Shown: positions 32,798-43,399 of the stretch, one piece after another
Layout of the letters: every line of letters starts with the position of its first letter
How positions within the stretch are numbered: position 1 is the stretch's first letter
DNA from: Pictodentalium vernedei
Taxonomy: Eukaryota > Mollusca > Scaphopoda > Dentaliida > Dentaliidae
NCBI GenBank assembly: GCA_031216915.1
Contig: CM062291.1
Location: 36,894,484-36,958,483, forward strand
DNA: 64,000 nucleotides
Reading direction: 5' to 3'
The notes under the pieces: model-generated
Databases searched by the model: none
Told to the model about the DNA's origin: nothing
Seen by the model: only the letters and a program-made list of their open reading frames with translations
Program-made: the position numbers and the translations under genes

Positions 32798-33047
32798 TTA
32801 ACCCTTTACCCAACGCAGACGATATCAAAATTTATTATTTTAAATATCGTTTTTTCAAATTTTTCAAAAAATTTCAACAAAACCATATCATGTGACCTCT
32901 CGTTGGAACGAGCTCGACGAGCTCGTTCCAACGAGGGGTCACATGATATGGTTCTGTTGAAATTTTTCGAAAAATAATATTTTTTCAACTGCTGAATTTG
33001 CATGTTGCGCGGGCGGATATGGCCGATTCGTTGGGTAAAGGGGTTAA
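32798..33047. mobile_element. Palindromic TTAA MITE family B, full copy
   Basis: TTAA at both ends and CCCTTTACC-type termini as in family A, but different inner flanks (cgcagacgatatcaaaatt on the left, gcgggcggatatggccgattcg on the right). The hairpin arms read aaaccatatcatgtgacc(c/t)ctcgttgg. It splits an older 'gtaaataagctctg...accttaaataccaataaataaata' repeat (32680-33128). Confidence 0.92.
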
Positions 33048-33129
33048 ACTTTGCTTTATTTCCATGTTCTGGTCATGATTAGCCATTGTGCAGAAATATG
33101 TGACCTTAAATACCAATAAATAAATAAAT

Positions 33130-33330
33130 TAACTCTTTACCCAATGTAATGACCAAAACCAGCCAGTACTATTCTCAAAAAGCATTCAAACTCAGCTTAT
33201 GACCCCTAATTGGAATGGATTGTGTAAAGGCTTTTTTTAAGTGAATTCCAAAAATGAAAATATACTCTATTTTCAATAAAGAGTTTGTTTTAAGATATGA
33301 CCAAAGATTCCTCCATTTGATTTGACTCTA
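33130..33330. repeat. Diverged TTAA-type repeat
   Basis: acttatgacccctaattggaatggattgtg...agtgaattccaaaaatgaaaatata resembles 51160-51260 and, inverted, the window end at 63940-64000. Confidence 0.6.
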
Positions 33331-33819
33331 CCACAGCCTTTAAAATCAAGAAAAACGCACATTTTTGGCTCCATATTTTAACAAATTTCCCCATAAAACG
33401 AATTTGTTAAATATGAGGGCAAAAATGTTCATTTTTTTCTCAATGTAGAAGTGTGGGAGTCCAAAACATAGTTTTCAGTAATACATTCCTACCATACCAC
33501 TAGAGCACATGGTGCTATAATGATATTTACTACATGCCTGTTCTTTGATATCCTCATCTATAGTAACTCTAAACCGCAATTACAATTTGAATTGCTAGCG
33601 ATAGCTAATAAACAGCTGCGCCATGAGCGCATGATACACCCGTTATTAATTACAAGAGGGAAGCACAAAATATGAGTATACATGTGTACTTGTCATGTTT
33701 TTTTTATATTCTTGTACAATAATCATAACCAACAACATACTGTGTTCATTAATTTGGAAATAAATTATTTGAATTTCATGTATATATCTTATGTCTATAG
33801 AGATCATAACTTCAAGAAA

Positions 33820-34345
33820 TAAAGTCCCATAACTCTGGAATGACTAATCGAACGGCGACACCAACCGAAAGGGAGCTTCCTTGCATCAACATAAACCACC
33901 TTCCAAAAAATCGTGAAAATCTCTCGAAGCGTTCTTGAGTTATCGTGCGACGTGTAAAAAATCAACAATTTTCTAAGTAATAAAGTCCCATAACTCTGGA
34001 ATAACTAATCGAACAGCAACACTAAACGAAAGGGAGCTTCCCTCCATCGATATACATCACCTACCCAAAAATCACGAAAATCTCTCGAGTTATCGTACGA
34101 CGTGTAAAAAAGCAACAATTTTCTAAGTAATAAAGTCCCATAACTCTGAAATGACTAATCAAATGGCGACACTAAACGAAAGGGAGCTTCCCTCCATCGA
34201 TATACACCACCTACCCAAAAATCATGAAAATCTCTCGAAGCATTCTTGGGTTATCATAGGACATGTGACCGGACAGACAGATGGACGGACGGACAACGGT
34301 ATACCATAATACGACCCGTTTTTTCAAAACGGGCGTATAAAAAGC
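33820..34345 (+). repeat. Element with three ~161-bp tandem units
   Basis: aaagtcccataactctg at 33821, 33982 and 34132 (spacings 161 and 150) with 'gaaagggagcttcc' and 'gaaaatctctcgaagc'. It ends in ggacggacggacaacggtatacc...aaaacgggcgtataa. Confidence 0.85.
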
Positions 34346-34346
34346 A

Positions 34347-34412
34347 ACCCCTGATTTCCAATGTGTTCTATGTGCCAGTAGGCACATAGAACACATTGGT
34401 ACTCAGGGGACG
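34347..34412. repeat. Palindrome family P, copy 4
   Basis: cccctgatttccaatgtgttctatgtg / cacatagaacacattggtactcagggg. The flank tagtaacacgggttcccc is shared with 61300-61330. Confidence 0.9.
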
Positions 34413-34655
34413 AATAGTAACACGGGTTCCCCTTGTAAATTTGGTTGGGGATAAAATATGCTGGCACTCGTGCCATATCGATTAACCCATTGACATGCAC
34501 ATGGTGTTCTGTGTATATATGTGTGTGTGGGTGTCCTTGTATGACCATGCGACCCCACTCCCAAGTTTGAAATACTTCCTTACATCCCTGAATGTAAATT
34601 GGGAGACACATAAGAGTTAACAATAGCAAGTACAAATGATATTAATGATACAAAC

Positions 34656-34750
34656 CTTCAGAGAGGAAAAGTCTTGAGAGGCAACTGCACCAAGTATAGC
34701 CGATCCCAATAAGACCGATTCCTCTTCAAATGGCAAAATGACAGGGAGGC
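34656..34750 (-). CDS. FGGY: FGGY exon F (residues 175-206)
   Basis: A 95-nt exon, acceptor caatatttttcag, donor gtttgt. It completes the Gly codon and encodes LPVILPFEEESVLLGSAILG then AVASQDFSSLK. It matches the GMPVVL...ESVLVGAAVLGACASGDF region, the last conserved block of the C-lobe core. A palindromic repeat (34347-34412) lies downstream and a diverged repeat (34850-35130) upstream in the introns. Confidence 0.96.
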
Positions 34751-34849
34751 CTGAAAAATATTGACATTTCATTCTCACTTAAGTCTGGCAAAGAAATAAG
34801 GTACAGCAAGGGAGTCTTCAACAGCTTTAAGGGATTCTTTTGGCTGTCT

Positions 34850-35150
34850 ACATGGGATGAATATGGGATCCTTTCGCACTTGTATTTGGGCACGCTTTTT
34901 CCCAGTTCAAACCAAAAGTTTTCCAATCTCAATCCTCATTCAAACAAAATTTTAATTCACAATTGGTGTCCTGAGCCCAGGGGTCATAAGGCCCCCTCCC
35001 CCACTGCCAGAAAACCAGTATTTACCAGCCTAACTAAGCATAGAAAGTGGCTGAATTCAAGGGCACACAACAGGTTTTGCCTTAACCCCGGGGTCCTAAT
35101 TTCTACTTAGATCACTTTCTTCTGCTATGACAAAATAGGTGTCCCAATAT
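34850..35150. repeat. Diverged repeat in FGGY intron
   Basis: Matches 7225-7450 in style (aagttttccaatctcaatcc, ttaattcacaa). No exon. Confidence 0.55.
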
Positions 35151-35279
35151 GTAAGGCTTTAGATACAATTGCAACTCGCATTCCAAGAGCCTATCACTTG
35201 TTTCTATGCAAATTGTCGCTGCCTATATAGGCGGCCAAGACTTTCCTAGACACAATTGCAAAGCCACAGAATGTGGACT

Positions 35280-35870
35280 GTTAATGTTAGGGTCTGGCGA
35301 ATCACGATGTTTTGAATCAATTATCAAATCAAATCAAGCAAAAGGTTTGAAACCAAATCGAATCTCAAATCAAATCCAAGTTGTTACCATACCACGGTCT
35401 ACTGGTGCTGTCTTTCTCCGTCGTAAACCCAATATCAATAGGCATACAAAATTATCAGAAAATTAACAAGTATCTGCAAGGTGGTCGTTTAAAATGCCAT
35501 TTATCGTCTTTTGAGTGCAACAAGGCACCATCTGCAATGCCAAAGAATTTCAGATGGTCTTAGTGCGCTTAACAGACGGTATATTGTGCAAATAAGCTGT
35601 AAATGCAACCTCCTCTGTCATTTCAAATGTCATTTTTATGAATTTTCCGACTGAATTTGTGCTATCTAGTTAGACTGGATACGTTCAACCTTTTTCATCA
35701 GAAAACTGTGTGGTGAGTTGTTATCTTCAGAAAGTCCACAACAAAGAATTGTATGAAATCCAAATCTCTCCAGGATTAAATTTTTTTAAGTGATTGAGAA
35801 TTGAATCAGTGATAAGATTCAAAATCTAATCAAATCTCAGATGTTTGCCAGACCCTAGTCAATGTGTAGC
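35280..35870. other. Diverged repeats, no coding seen
   Basis: 35500-35570 is a worn member of the 'gcaacaaggcaccatctgcaatg' family. 35290-35390 is rich in 'atcaaatc' repeats, matched inverted near 35780-35840, which suggests an old inverted-repeat element. Confidence 0.45.
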
Positions 35871-35879
35871 AAAAATCCA

Positions 35880-36150
35880 TAAATATCTCTCCGAGCAAGC
35901 CAGAAAATAAGCAGACTGTCATCTGGAAAATGAGGTCCCCAGAGGGTGCATTTAGTGATGCTACCCTGCACAGCAGGGTAGCATCACTAAATTTACCCTC
36001 TGTGAACCTCAATCTGAATCAAGGTCTCAAAACTAAACAGAAAGAGGTGCCAGAGCATAAATTGGCCCACTGTATGGGATAGCATCATCAAATTCACCCA
36101 CTGGAGACTTCATTCTACAAATGTCAGACTGCTTATTTTCAGGCCTGTCT
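35880..36150. mobile_element. R-family palindromic repeat, copy 2
   Basis: gccagaaaataagcagactgtcat to cagactgcttattttcaggcctg. Hairpin tagtgatgctaccctg / cagggtagcatcacta. Confidence 0.85.
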
Positions 36151-36311
36151 CCAAGTCTTCACAGATTCATTGTATAAGGACAATGCAATAGCAAGTACAG
36201 AGACAGAGTGGATTGACCATTATTTCATATGACTTTGTTTTAAACTTTTATTACACATCCATTAAACTTTACACCCTTGTATTTAACGGAATCGCCGCTA
36301 TGACATAAATG

Positions 36312-36856
36312 TAGGGCTGTCACGATTTTTCAATTTAGGAATCGATTTATTGTCGCAAATAATCGATAATAATCGATTAATCGTACCTAGATGACCCCCA
36401 CCCCTCTCCCTCTCTTTGAAGTCGATAAAACTGAAGTTCAAGTCAGCTGACCTACCTCAAGTAAACAACAAAGACGATCAACTTTTAGGTACATTCAAAG
36501 CTTTGATGTTCTGAACTTTTGAACCGTCAGTGTAATAATCAAGACCGGTCGGCAGTTGCGATCTTCGCAACTGCCGACCGGTCTTGATTATTACACTGAC
36601 GGTTCAAAGATTCAGAACATCAAAGCTTTGATGAATGTACCCGGAAGACAAATGCTTCCAATGGCTTCTTGGGGTTTAACATCGATGTTCTTAACTCAAT
36701 ACCTTTAGAAACAATAGTTTTTTCATCAAATTTTCTTTTAATTATTAAACATCTAAAACGGGATACAATTTACCGATTATTCGACAACGAAAAATACTAA
36801 TCGATTTCGCCGTGACCGATCAAAAATCGATTAATCGATTGATCGTGACAGCCCTA
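36312..36856. mobile_element. hAT-type element with perfect 8-bp target duplication
   Basis: TIRs TAGGGCTGTCACGAT / ATCGTGACAGCCCTA; CATAAATG on both sides (36304-36311, 36857-36864). 545 bp, no transposase. It holds a 130-bp near-perfect palindrome (about 36500-36635, ctgccgaccggtcttgatta core). Confidence 0.95.
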
Positions 36857-37297
36857 CATAAATGTTTCTGTATTTAACTGGTGATGTACAAGCCTGAACT
36901 TTTTTCCCCTGCACATTTCCTTTCCCATCGAGTCATTAGTTAAAAAAGTTTCCAAATTTCGTTATACAATAATCGATCATCTGTGTTTCTCCCACCTCTT
37001 TTGCATGTCCGCCCAAATTTGTACTTTTATTTTTACTATCAGTAATAGCCACCAAATAGTTAGGCATGAATGGACACCAGCCAAAGAAAAACAGCGATAT
37101 GAATTTCAACAAACACGTCCAATAGAAAAGATAACGAATGTAATTTAGACTGGTTCCCTTAAGGTTGTTTTGATTTTTTATCGATCCATTTGATCAGTAT
37201 TGCTTCAAACAAAAATAACGGAGTCTTCACCTTTGGTTTTAAACATTGGAATTAAACTTTTTTATTTAAATGAATTTTAATTCATAGGGATGTGTAA

Positions 37298-37476
37298 TAA
37301 ACACAGAATGCAATGCGTGTTTGAATCGGTGGGTGTTGTTTTACATAACTTCTTGGAATGACATAGTCATATTTCGCTCGAGCCTACAGCTCTCACAAAA
37401 TATGACTATGCCATTCCAACTTGTTATGTAAAACACCCACTGATTCAAACACAAATCGCATTCTGTCTATTTACTG
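37298..37476. repeat. Long inverted repeat (about 175 bp)
   Basis: Arms acagaatgcaatgcgtgtttgaatc and, inverted, gattcaaacacaaatcgcattctgt, with inner ttggaatgacatagtcatattt / aaatatgactatgccattccaa. Confidence 0.88.
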
Positions 37477-37599
37477 GATGTAGTGTACATGTAACAGTGT
37501 TCATGCTGGCCTGGAACTGTCTGATGCCAAATTTATATCTGGTCTGGTTATTTTAGTGGCAAAGTGTTTTAGTTCCGAAACACTAATGGTAGGGGAGCA

Positions 37600-37855
37600 A
37601 GCCTAGAAATAAGCAATCTGTCATTTGCAAAATGGGATCCCTAGAGGGTGAATTTGCTGATGCTATCCCATACAGTGTGCCAATCTATCCTCTGGGTACC
37701 TCTTTCTGTTTAAGCTTGAGAGCTTGATTTAGATTGAGGTTTACAAAGGGTAAATTTAGTGATGCTATCCTGCTGTGCAGGGTAGCATCACCAAATTCCC
37801 CCTTTGGGGAACTCATTCTACCAATGACAGTCTGCTTATTTCCAGGCTTGGAGGG
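37600..37855. mobile_element. R-family palindromic repeat, copy 3
   Basis: agcctagaaataagcaatctgtcat to cagtctgcttatttccaggct, hairpin tgatgctatcctg / cagggtagcatca. More diverged than copies 2 and 4. Confidence 0.8.
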
Positions 37856-38043
37856 GAGGGGATGTTTTTTTGCTATCTGATCCAAATAAATTGATCGATT
37901 TTTGAAAAATGAACTGGCAATTATTTTGAGAGTGAATGGACAACTGGTCATGGAAAAAGGCCAACAGAACTCGAAAGTTCTGGCAAAATCTTCAGAAGGC
38001 AAAGGGGGTGGTCACCTAAGTTATATCTATATCACTGATTTAA

Positions 38044-38295
38044 TTAACCCTTTACCCAATGCAACGGCCAAAACCGCCCAGCGCTATTCATAAAAATCGA
38101 CAATTAATTTTCATTATTTTTTTCATTTTTTGTCTCAAAAACATAGGTTATGACCCCTCGTTGGAATGAGCTCGTCGAGCTCATTCCAACGAGGGGTCAT
38201 AACATATGTTTTTGAGACAAAAAATGAAAAAAATTAGTTATTCAAGAATTATTTTCGCAAGTGTCGTCTGCTTTTCATGTTAGGTAAAGGGTTAA
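38044..38295 (-). mobile_element. Palindromic TTAA MITE family A, copy 10
   Basis: TTAA at both ends. Arms agree at two variable sites (cgttggaatgag / ctcattccaacg). Confidence 0.93.
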
Positions 38296-38718
38296 TGGTG
38301 AGACTAAATGATGATGGTATGTACACCTGTTGTTTTATCTACTGACTAAAGTGAATTTTTTGATTTGATTGGTTGATAGATATGTGGTATGAGACCATAT
38401 TCATTGGAACCCACGATACGTCCGCCCAGCCACTGACAAATTTCCCATACCCAGTGGAAGCCGCGTTCCAAAATTTACAAATTGTCCATACCCCATAGAA
38501 GACCCTCCAATGTGGTGTTCATAAGCTATGTTTTTGAGACAAAAAAGAAAAAAAGAAATTCAATAATTTTTTTATACTAGTCATATCGGCATATTTTCAC
38601 AAAAACTCTTTAGCACAAAAATTCCACAGAAACCTGTATGGCTCAACAATGGAATGCTGTGTGTGTTCACACATGAAATAGATTGTACTTCTAAAATGGA
38701 AAGACAATAGATAAATTC

Positions 38719-38832
38719 GTTACCCCGTGTCTGATCACGTGGTACAGGTTTTTACCTACTTCGGCCTCATGGGATACGGCTGGCTTCAGGTAGGTAAAAA
38801 CCTGTACCAGGTGATCAGACACTGAGTAACTA
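38719..38832. repeat. Inverted repeat 'gtgtctgatcac'
   Basis: gttaccccgtgtctgatcac...ggtacaggtttttacctac / gtaggtaaaaacctgtacc...gtgatcagacactgagtaac. Confidence 0.85.
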
Positions 38833-38959
38833 ATAATACCCCCTAGATAACAACAGATTAATCTACTATTTACTGTTAATCTACTGGACTGAGAAGGGTT
38901 GTGAGTCTTTACAAAATGCTGATAGGATCATCGATCCAATGTCGAGTTGTGACAGCACA

Positions 38960-39240
38960 AAAGTGGGTTTAATCATTATCAACTTATCATCCAGAAACCA
39001 GTTGTTTACAATTTACTACGTGAAGGGACACTATGACCTTGACCTTTGACCTAGTGATTCAAAAATAAATAGGGCTCTTTCTTGAACACAATGCCAATCT
39101 ACGTATGAAGTTTCATGAACGTGGGTGGAACCATTATCAAGTTATCATCCGGAAACAATTGTTTATGATTTACTATGTTCAAGGTCACTGTGACCTTGAC
39201 CTTTGACCTAGCGAAACTCATAAACTTTAAGTCAAGTTTG
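38960..39240 (+). repeat. Two-unit diverged repeat with 'gaccttgacctttgaccta'
   Basis: tgaccttgacctttgacctag occurs near 39030 and 39190, with 'atttactacgt' and 'ggtcactgtgacc'. A common non-coding repeat style in molluscs. Confidence 0.65.
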
Positions 39241-39404
39241 TCTTTGTCACAACTCGACTAAAAAGGCAACCTTCAATTACACAAATACTTCATATCATTG
39301 CGAGTCACACCTCACAGTTGTTGTATTTTCAGTGTTGATAAGCATTCAATGAATTTGGATAAAATTTAAGAGCGTTATCAATTAAAGGAAGACATGGAAA
39401 TCAT

Positions 39405-39640
39405 AACAGTCTTACCGCACACAGCAGTAAATACCGCACATACCAGTATAAAAGATAGCATACCGCACACAGCAGTATAGCAGACGGAATACCGCACACA
39501 GCAGTATTATAGATGCCATACCGCACACAGCAGTATAACAGACGGAATACCGCACACAGCAGTATTATAGATGTCATACCGCACACAGCAATATAACAGA
39601 CGGAACACCACACACAGCAGTATTATAGAAAGCAGAGGTT
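39405..39640 (+). repeat. 29-bp minisatellite in an FGGY intron
   Basis: About eight units of ataccgcacacagcagtat plus taacagacgga or a tatagatgcc variant. Minus-strand ORF residues (CAVCGM, LLYCCVRYG) are translations of it. Confidence 0.93.
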
Positions 39641-39824
39641 GACACACAGTCGAAATAAACGTCCGAACAGTTTAACATCCAAAGTCACACTCAAATTGCA
39701 CCCAAACTAACATCTCAATAACACTGAGAAACCAACCGAGCATTACTGTGAACACTGTTCACTAAGTGGATCTTGGCAACTGATCTTCACTAAATCAGTT
39801 AACCCCAATTATACAACACAGTCA

Positions 39825-40076
39825 AGCCAGAAAATAAGCAGACTGTCATCTACAAAATGAGGTCCCCAGAGGGTGAATTTAGTGATGCTACCCTGCATAG
39901 CAGGGTAGCATCACTAAATTTACCCTCTGTGAACCTCAATCTGAATCAGGGTCTCAAAACTAAACAGAAAGAGGTACCCAGAGGATAAATTGGTCCACTG
40001 TATGGGATAGCATCATCAAATTCAACCTCTGGGGACCTCATTCTGCAAATGTCAGACTGCTTATTTTCACGCCTGC
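39825..40076. mobile_element. R-family palindromic repeat, copy 4
   Basis: gccagaaaataagcagactgtcat to gtcagactgcttattttcacgcc, hairpin tagtgatgctaccctg / cagggtagcatcacta. Confidence 0.87.
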
Positions 40077-40079
40077 TCA

Positions 40080-41160
40080 CAGCATGAATTATTTAATTAA
40101 ATTTTTGTCTGATTCTGTAAAGCTGATAACCTGTAATGTTTTACTGAAGAAAAATCAGTGCCTCATTACTACTCACTTGTAATTAACACTGAAAGTTTGC
40201 CCAAACTTTATCTTTTAACACCTTAATGACAAACTCACTGGGTTTGATTGTGTTTCTTGAAAAATCTGTTATTGTAACTGGCGTTATTGCCAGCTGATGA
40301 TTTCCTTGCACTGAACATAATAAAATATTTCTGTTTCTTTAGTTAGTGAGGCTTCACAAAAGACAGCATTTAATTAAATAAAACTTCATTCCGCCGCGAG
40401 TGATTTACGGCGGTATGAAGTATTCATCTAATTATGTGCTACTTTTTGTATTTTTTATCTTAGAAAAAATCATGCCCCGGGCCATTACCACTCACTGACA
40501 ATTAACATAGAAAATGTGCACAACACTATTTCTAACACCTTATTGACAAAACCATTGGGTTTCAGTGTTTTGGGATTTTTTTTGTGGGGAGGGTGGGGGG
40601 GGGGGGGTTGCTTTGTCATCAATCATCCACTTCACTGTCGCAATGGCTTTCTTTCACAAGTGAAAGGAACTTTTTAGGTGCCAGAATTTTGGCCAACAAA
40701 GATTTTTTTGTGCTAAATCAAAATTTTGAGTGTAGTTGGCTAAATTGGCCCCCAATATTGTGAACATTGTAGTAGCTTCTGTATTATGTTCTCAGTTCAG
40801 TTTGCAGGTAATATTTCTTATTCTTTGTGTGTTTCTTCGCCAAAAAAAAATTCCCAATTTCAGCCTTTATGATTGAATCCATGCACTGCATGTTCTTGTC
40901 TAGTCAACCTCCCTTGCAACCATCTGGCTTGGAGTGCAACATCTTATGCTCTCAGCCACTGCTCCACATCAAGGCATGCCTTGATGAAGTTGAAATATTT
41001 TATTAGAGTCAGGACTCAAGTCATTACAGTTGTGACAAGTCAGGTTTATACCCTAAGCCCCCCACCCCTCTCAATCAGTCAGTGAAAACTGGACAACCTG
41101 ATTCATGGGTTCATTGTAGAATTATCAGTTATTGAAAGCAAGGACGTGAATACCAGTAAC
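40080..41160. repeat. Diverged repeats in FGGY intron
   Basis: 40140-40700 resembles 54400-54680 ('cactgacaattaac', 'ctaacaccttattgacaaa', 'ggaactttt(t)aggtgc'). It includes a palindrome near 40385-40430 (cttcattccgccgcgagtg...cggcggtatgaag) and a G run at 40599-40609. Palindrome catcaaggcatgccttgatg at 40968-40987. Confidence 0.6.
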
Positions 41161-41323
41161 ACCAAAACAGTCTATCTGATCTGCGAATGTCTAATTTCTT
41201 GAACAATCATGTGAATTTTATTGTCAAAAACAATACAAGATCTTTTATCTCCAAGCTGTGATGACTTCTGCTATTGCTATTTGCAATTACATTTTTAGGT
41301 GCCTGGTAGATCAAGATATTTAC

Positions 41324-41444
41324 CAAGGATATTTGCATGACATTGTACAAACATTTTGTTCTTTCTCAATCCACCACACATGTATACCACATCTATGTCA
41401 CAGCCATATTTCTTCATCTCACTTATTATGTGCTTTGTTCCGTA
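41324..41444 (-). CDS. FGGY: FGGY exon E with CGGL nucleotide-binding motif (residues 135-175)
   Basis: A 121-nt exon, acceptor ttgtttattttag, donor gtaaatatc. It encodes YGTKHIISEMKKYGCDIDVV then YMCGGLRKNKMFVQCHANIL and the first base of a Gly codon. YMCGGLRKN is the glycine-rich segment that contacts the adenine nucleotide in the C-lobe of FGGY kinases (human LCGGLSKN). It reads on from the ...QALT end of exon D in phase. Confidence 0.96.
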
Positions 41445-41639
41445 CTAAAATAAACAACAAACAAATAACTAATTTACATACAGGATCATCTAGTCAGGTC
41501 ATGAATAAAATCCGTATATAGAATTATTTATTAATATAGTATAATAGCATTCTATAATATTTGATGTCAATAAAAAATATTAATTTTTGTTTTTTTTTAT
41601 TGTTCTCAGATGTTCACGGCTTGTCTTAATTGTTCCCGT

Positions 41640-42020
41640 TTTATAGTATGACCCCTACATAAGACTTTAATATTATTAATGGATAGACATGATTCACTCA
41701 CGGTCAGAGTTTGTAATGTTGTTAAAAACATAAGACTTTAATATTTTTAACTGACCGATGTAAATCACTCACGGTCAGAGCTTGTAATGTGGTTAAATAC
41801 ATAAGACTTTAATATTATTATAAATCAATGTTAATTGCTCATGGTCAAAGCTTGTAATGTTTCTAAATATATATAAGACTGCAAGATTATTTTCTGATAC
41901 GCATAAATCACTCATTGTCAGAGCTTGTATTATAGTCAAATATATTAGGAGACTTTAATATTATTAATAGATAAACTTAAATCACTCACTGTAAGAGCCT
42001 GTATTGTCGCCAAATACATA
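41640..42020 (-). repeat. 71-74-bp tandem array derived from the end and splice donor of FGGY exon D
   Basis: The plus-strand anchor tcactcac(t/g) recurs at 41694, 41765, 41836, 41908 and 41982 (the last is exon D), spacings 71, 71, 72 and 74. Minus-strand units read MFLTTLQTLT, MYLTTLQALT, YLETLQALT and YLTIIQALT beside the exon's MYLATIQALT. The donor GTGAGT is kept in the two farthest copies and altered to ATGAG in the two nearest. Confidence 0.92.
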
Positions 42021-42064
42021 ACAGCTAACTGTTCTACTCCTGCACATAAAGTTAAACCACATAT
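41990..42064 (-). CDS. FGGY: FGGY exon D (residues 110-134), source of a downstream exon-end array
   Basis: A 75-nt phase-0 exon, acceptor attacattacag, donor gtgagtg. It encodes ICGLTLCAGVEQLAVMYL then ATIQALT, matching the GLxLSQDLDDLAILYLATVQA helix; with the preceding GM it resembles the second FGGY family signature, though not strictly. Reading through the donor gives VSDLSLSINNIKVS and a stop. Its last ~30 nt plus donor are repeated four more times just downstream in the 545-bp intron. A palindromic repeat lies about 60 bp upstream of the acceptor. Confidence 0.95.
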
Positions 42065-42124
42065 CTGTAATGTAATGAGATTAATATCTAAAATGTTGGT
42101 ATTTACTTCATAATTGAAGAACAA

Positions 42125-42307
42125 CTGTAAGCAGGGTAGCATCACTAAATTTACCCTCTGTGAACCTCAATCTGAATCAGGGTTTCAAAACTAAACAGAA
42201 CGAGGTACCTGGAGAATAAATTGGCCCACTGTATGGGATAGCATCATCAAATTCACCTTCTGGGGACCTCATTCTGCAAATGTCAGACTGCTTATTTTCA
42301 GGCCTGT
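42125..42307. mobile_element. R-family repeat, right half only
   Basis: gcagggtagcatcactaaatttaccc to gtcagactgcttattttcaggcc. The left arm of the hairpin is missing. It starts ~60 bp from the exon D acceptor. Confidence 0.8.
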
Positions 42308-42570
42308 ATTGATTCCCTCTTGCTAATAATCATGTATCTTCTTTGGGAACTCGATTTACTCTTGGACTTTTCAACTTTTGTCACAGCACTGTCAGTGATG
42401 CAGATGAGGTCTATGGCTGATTGAAGGGTTGAAGTCCCAGCATGGCCAAATTGGAGTCCGGTACTTGCTAATTAAATAAGAAATTGGGATGCCCGTGCAT
42501 CCTGACTACTACATATATTTATCAACAAACCAATTTTGTTTTTTAGCTTTACTCCCCACTGACAAATATT

Positions 42571-42634
42571 CCAACTACATCATCAAGGTATGCCTTCGAT
42601 GAAGGCATACCTTGATGATGCAGTTAGAATTTCT
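42571..42634. repeat. Palindrome 'catcatcaaggtatgccttc'
   Basis: aactacatcatcaaggtatgcc / ggcataccttgatgatgcagtt around a 5-base loop. Confidence 0.9.
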
Positions 42635-42639
42635 CTTTA

Positions 42640-43350
42640 GTAGAGACCTGAGTAATAACAATCTGGACAAATTGGGTTTACAGCCTCTCCCTCCCCACTT
42701 CAACTGGTAATGTTCATGAGCCCTGATAGTAAGATTTACCACTTTATTGTTTCAATATACATTACATCCAAATCTGATGCTGTGTTAATCCGTAACCAAA
42801 AAACTTAACCACATGTATCCAAACAAAACAAACCTACATCACAATATTTATCACATGATTATAAATAGCCCATGATGGAAATATTGTCCACAATACAGCT
42901 AATAAACATGTGACATCACAGACAGAGGTTCTCTGCATCAATAATTTTTGGCAGAATTTTGTTTTTAACCCATCTTCCCACACCCATACATTCAATATTT
43001 ATAAGCATGAAGAATTAGAAAGGGTTAGTCATGCTATAAGTTTTCACTGTGATTCTGGGTATTTAGTGTTTTTTTATATCATACATGCAGAGGTGGGTAA
43101 GCTCAGGTGGAGGGGAGGATGGGGACACCAGCCACTCCACTTTTCCCCACAGCCATTGTTACACTATGAATTAAAGGAAAGTGTCAATGACACTGTAGCT
43201 TAACTTGTCTGTGTGTTCTGTTTGATGAAAAGGATAATGTTCAATGTTTATGAAAGGATTATGAGAATTGTGATAATTGGGGATATGTTAATTTCTGTTC
43301 CCTGTATGCAATGTTTTCAATAAAAATAATATGAGGTGTAGACTGTACTA
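42640..43350. other. FGGY intron stretch without recognised content
   Basis: The 97-codon ORF at 42910-43203 has no family resemblance and no splice or promoter support. Confidence 0.4.
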
Positions 43351-43399
43351 AAGAATTGAGGGGTGGGTTAATGTGGCCCTCACAGTTAATGTACGTTAG

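Noticed and set aside
35150..35210. Candidate FGGY exon reading LGMRVAIVSKAL on the minus strand
   Set aside because: The required segment after QALT was found instead at 41324-41444 with correct phase, splice sites and the CGGL motif; the 35.2-kb sequence is a diverged repeat.
39405..39640. CRISPR-like array
   Set aside because: The units are contiguous and nearly identical without unique spacers, in a eukaryotic intron; it is a minisatellite.
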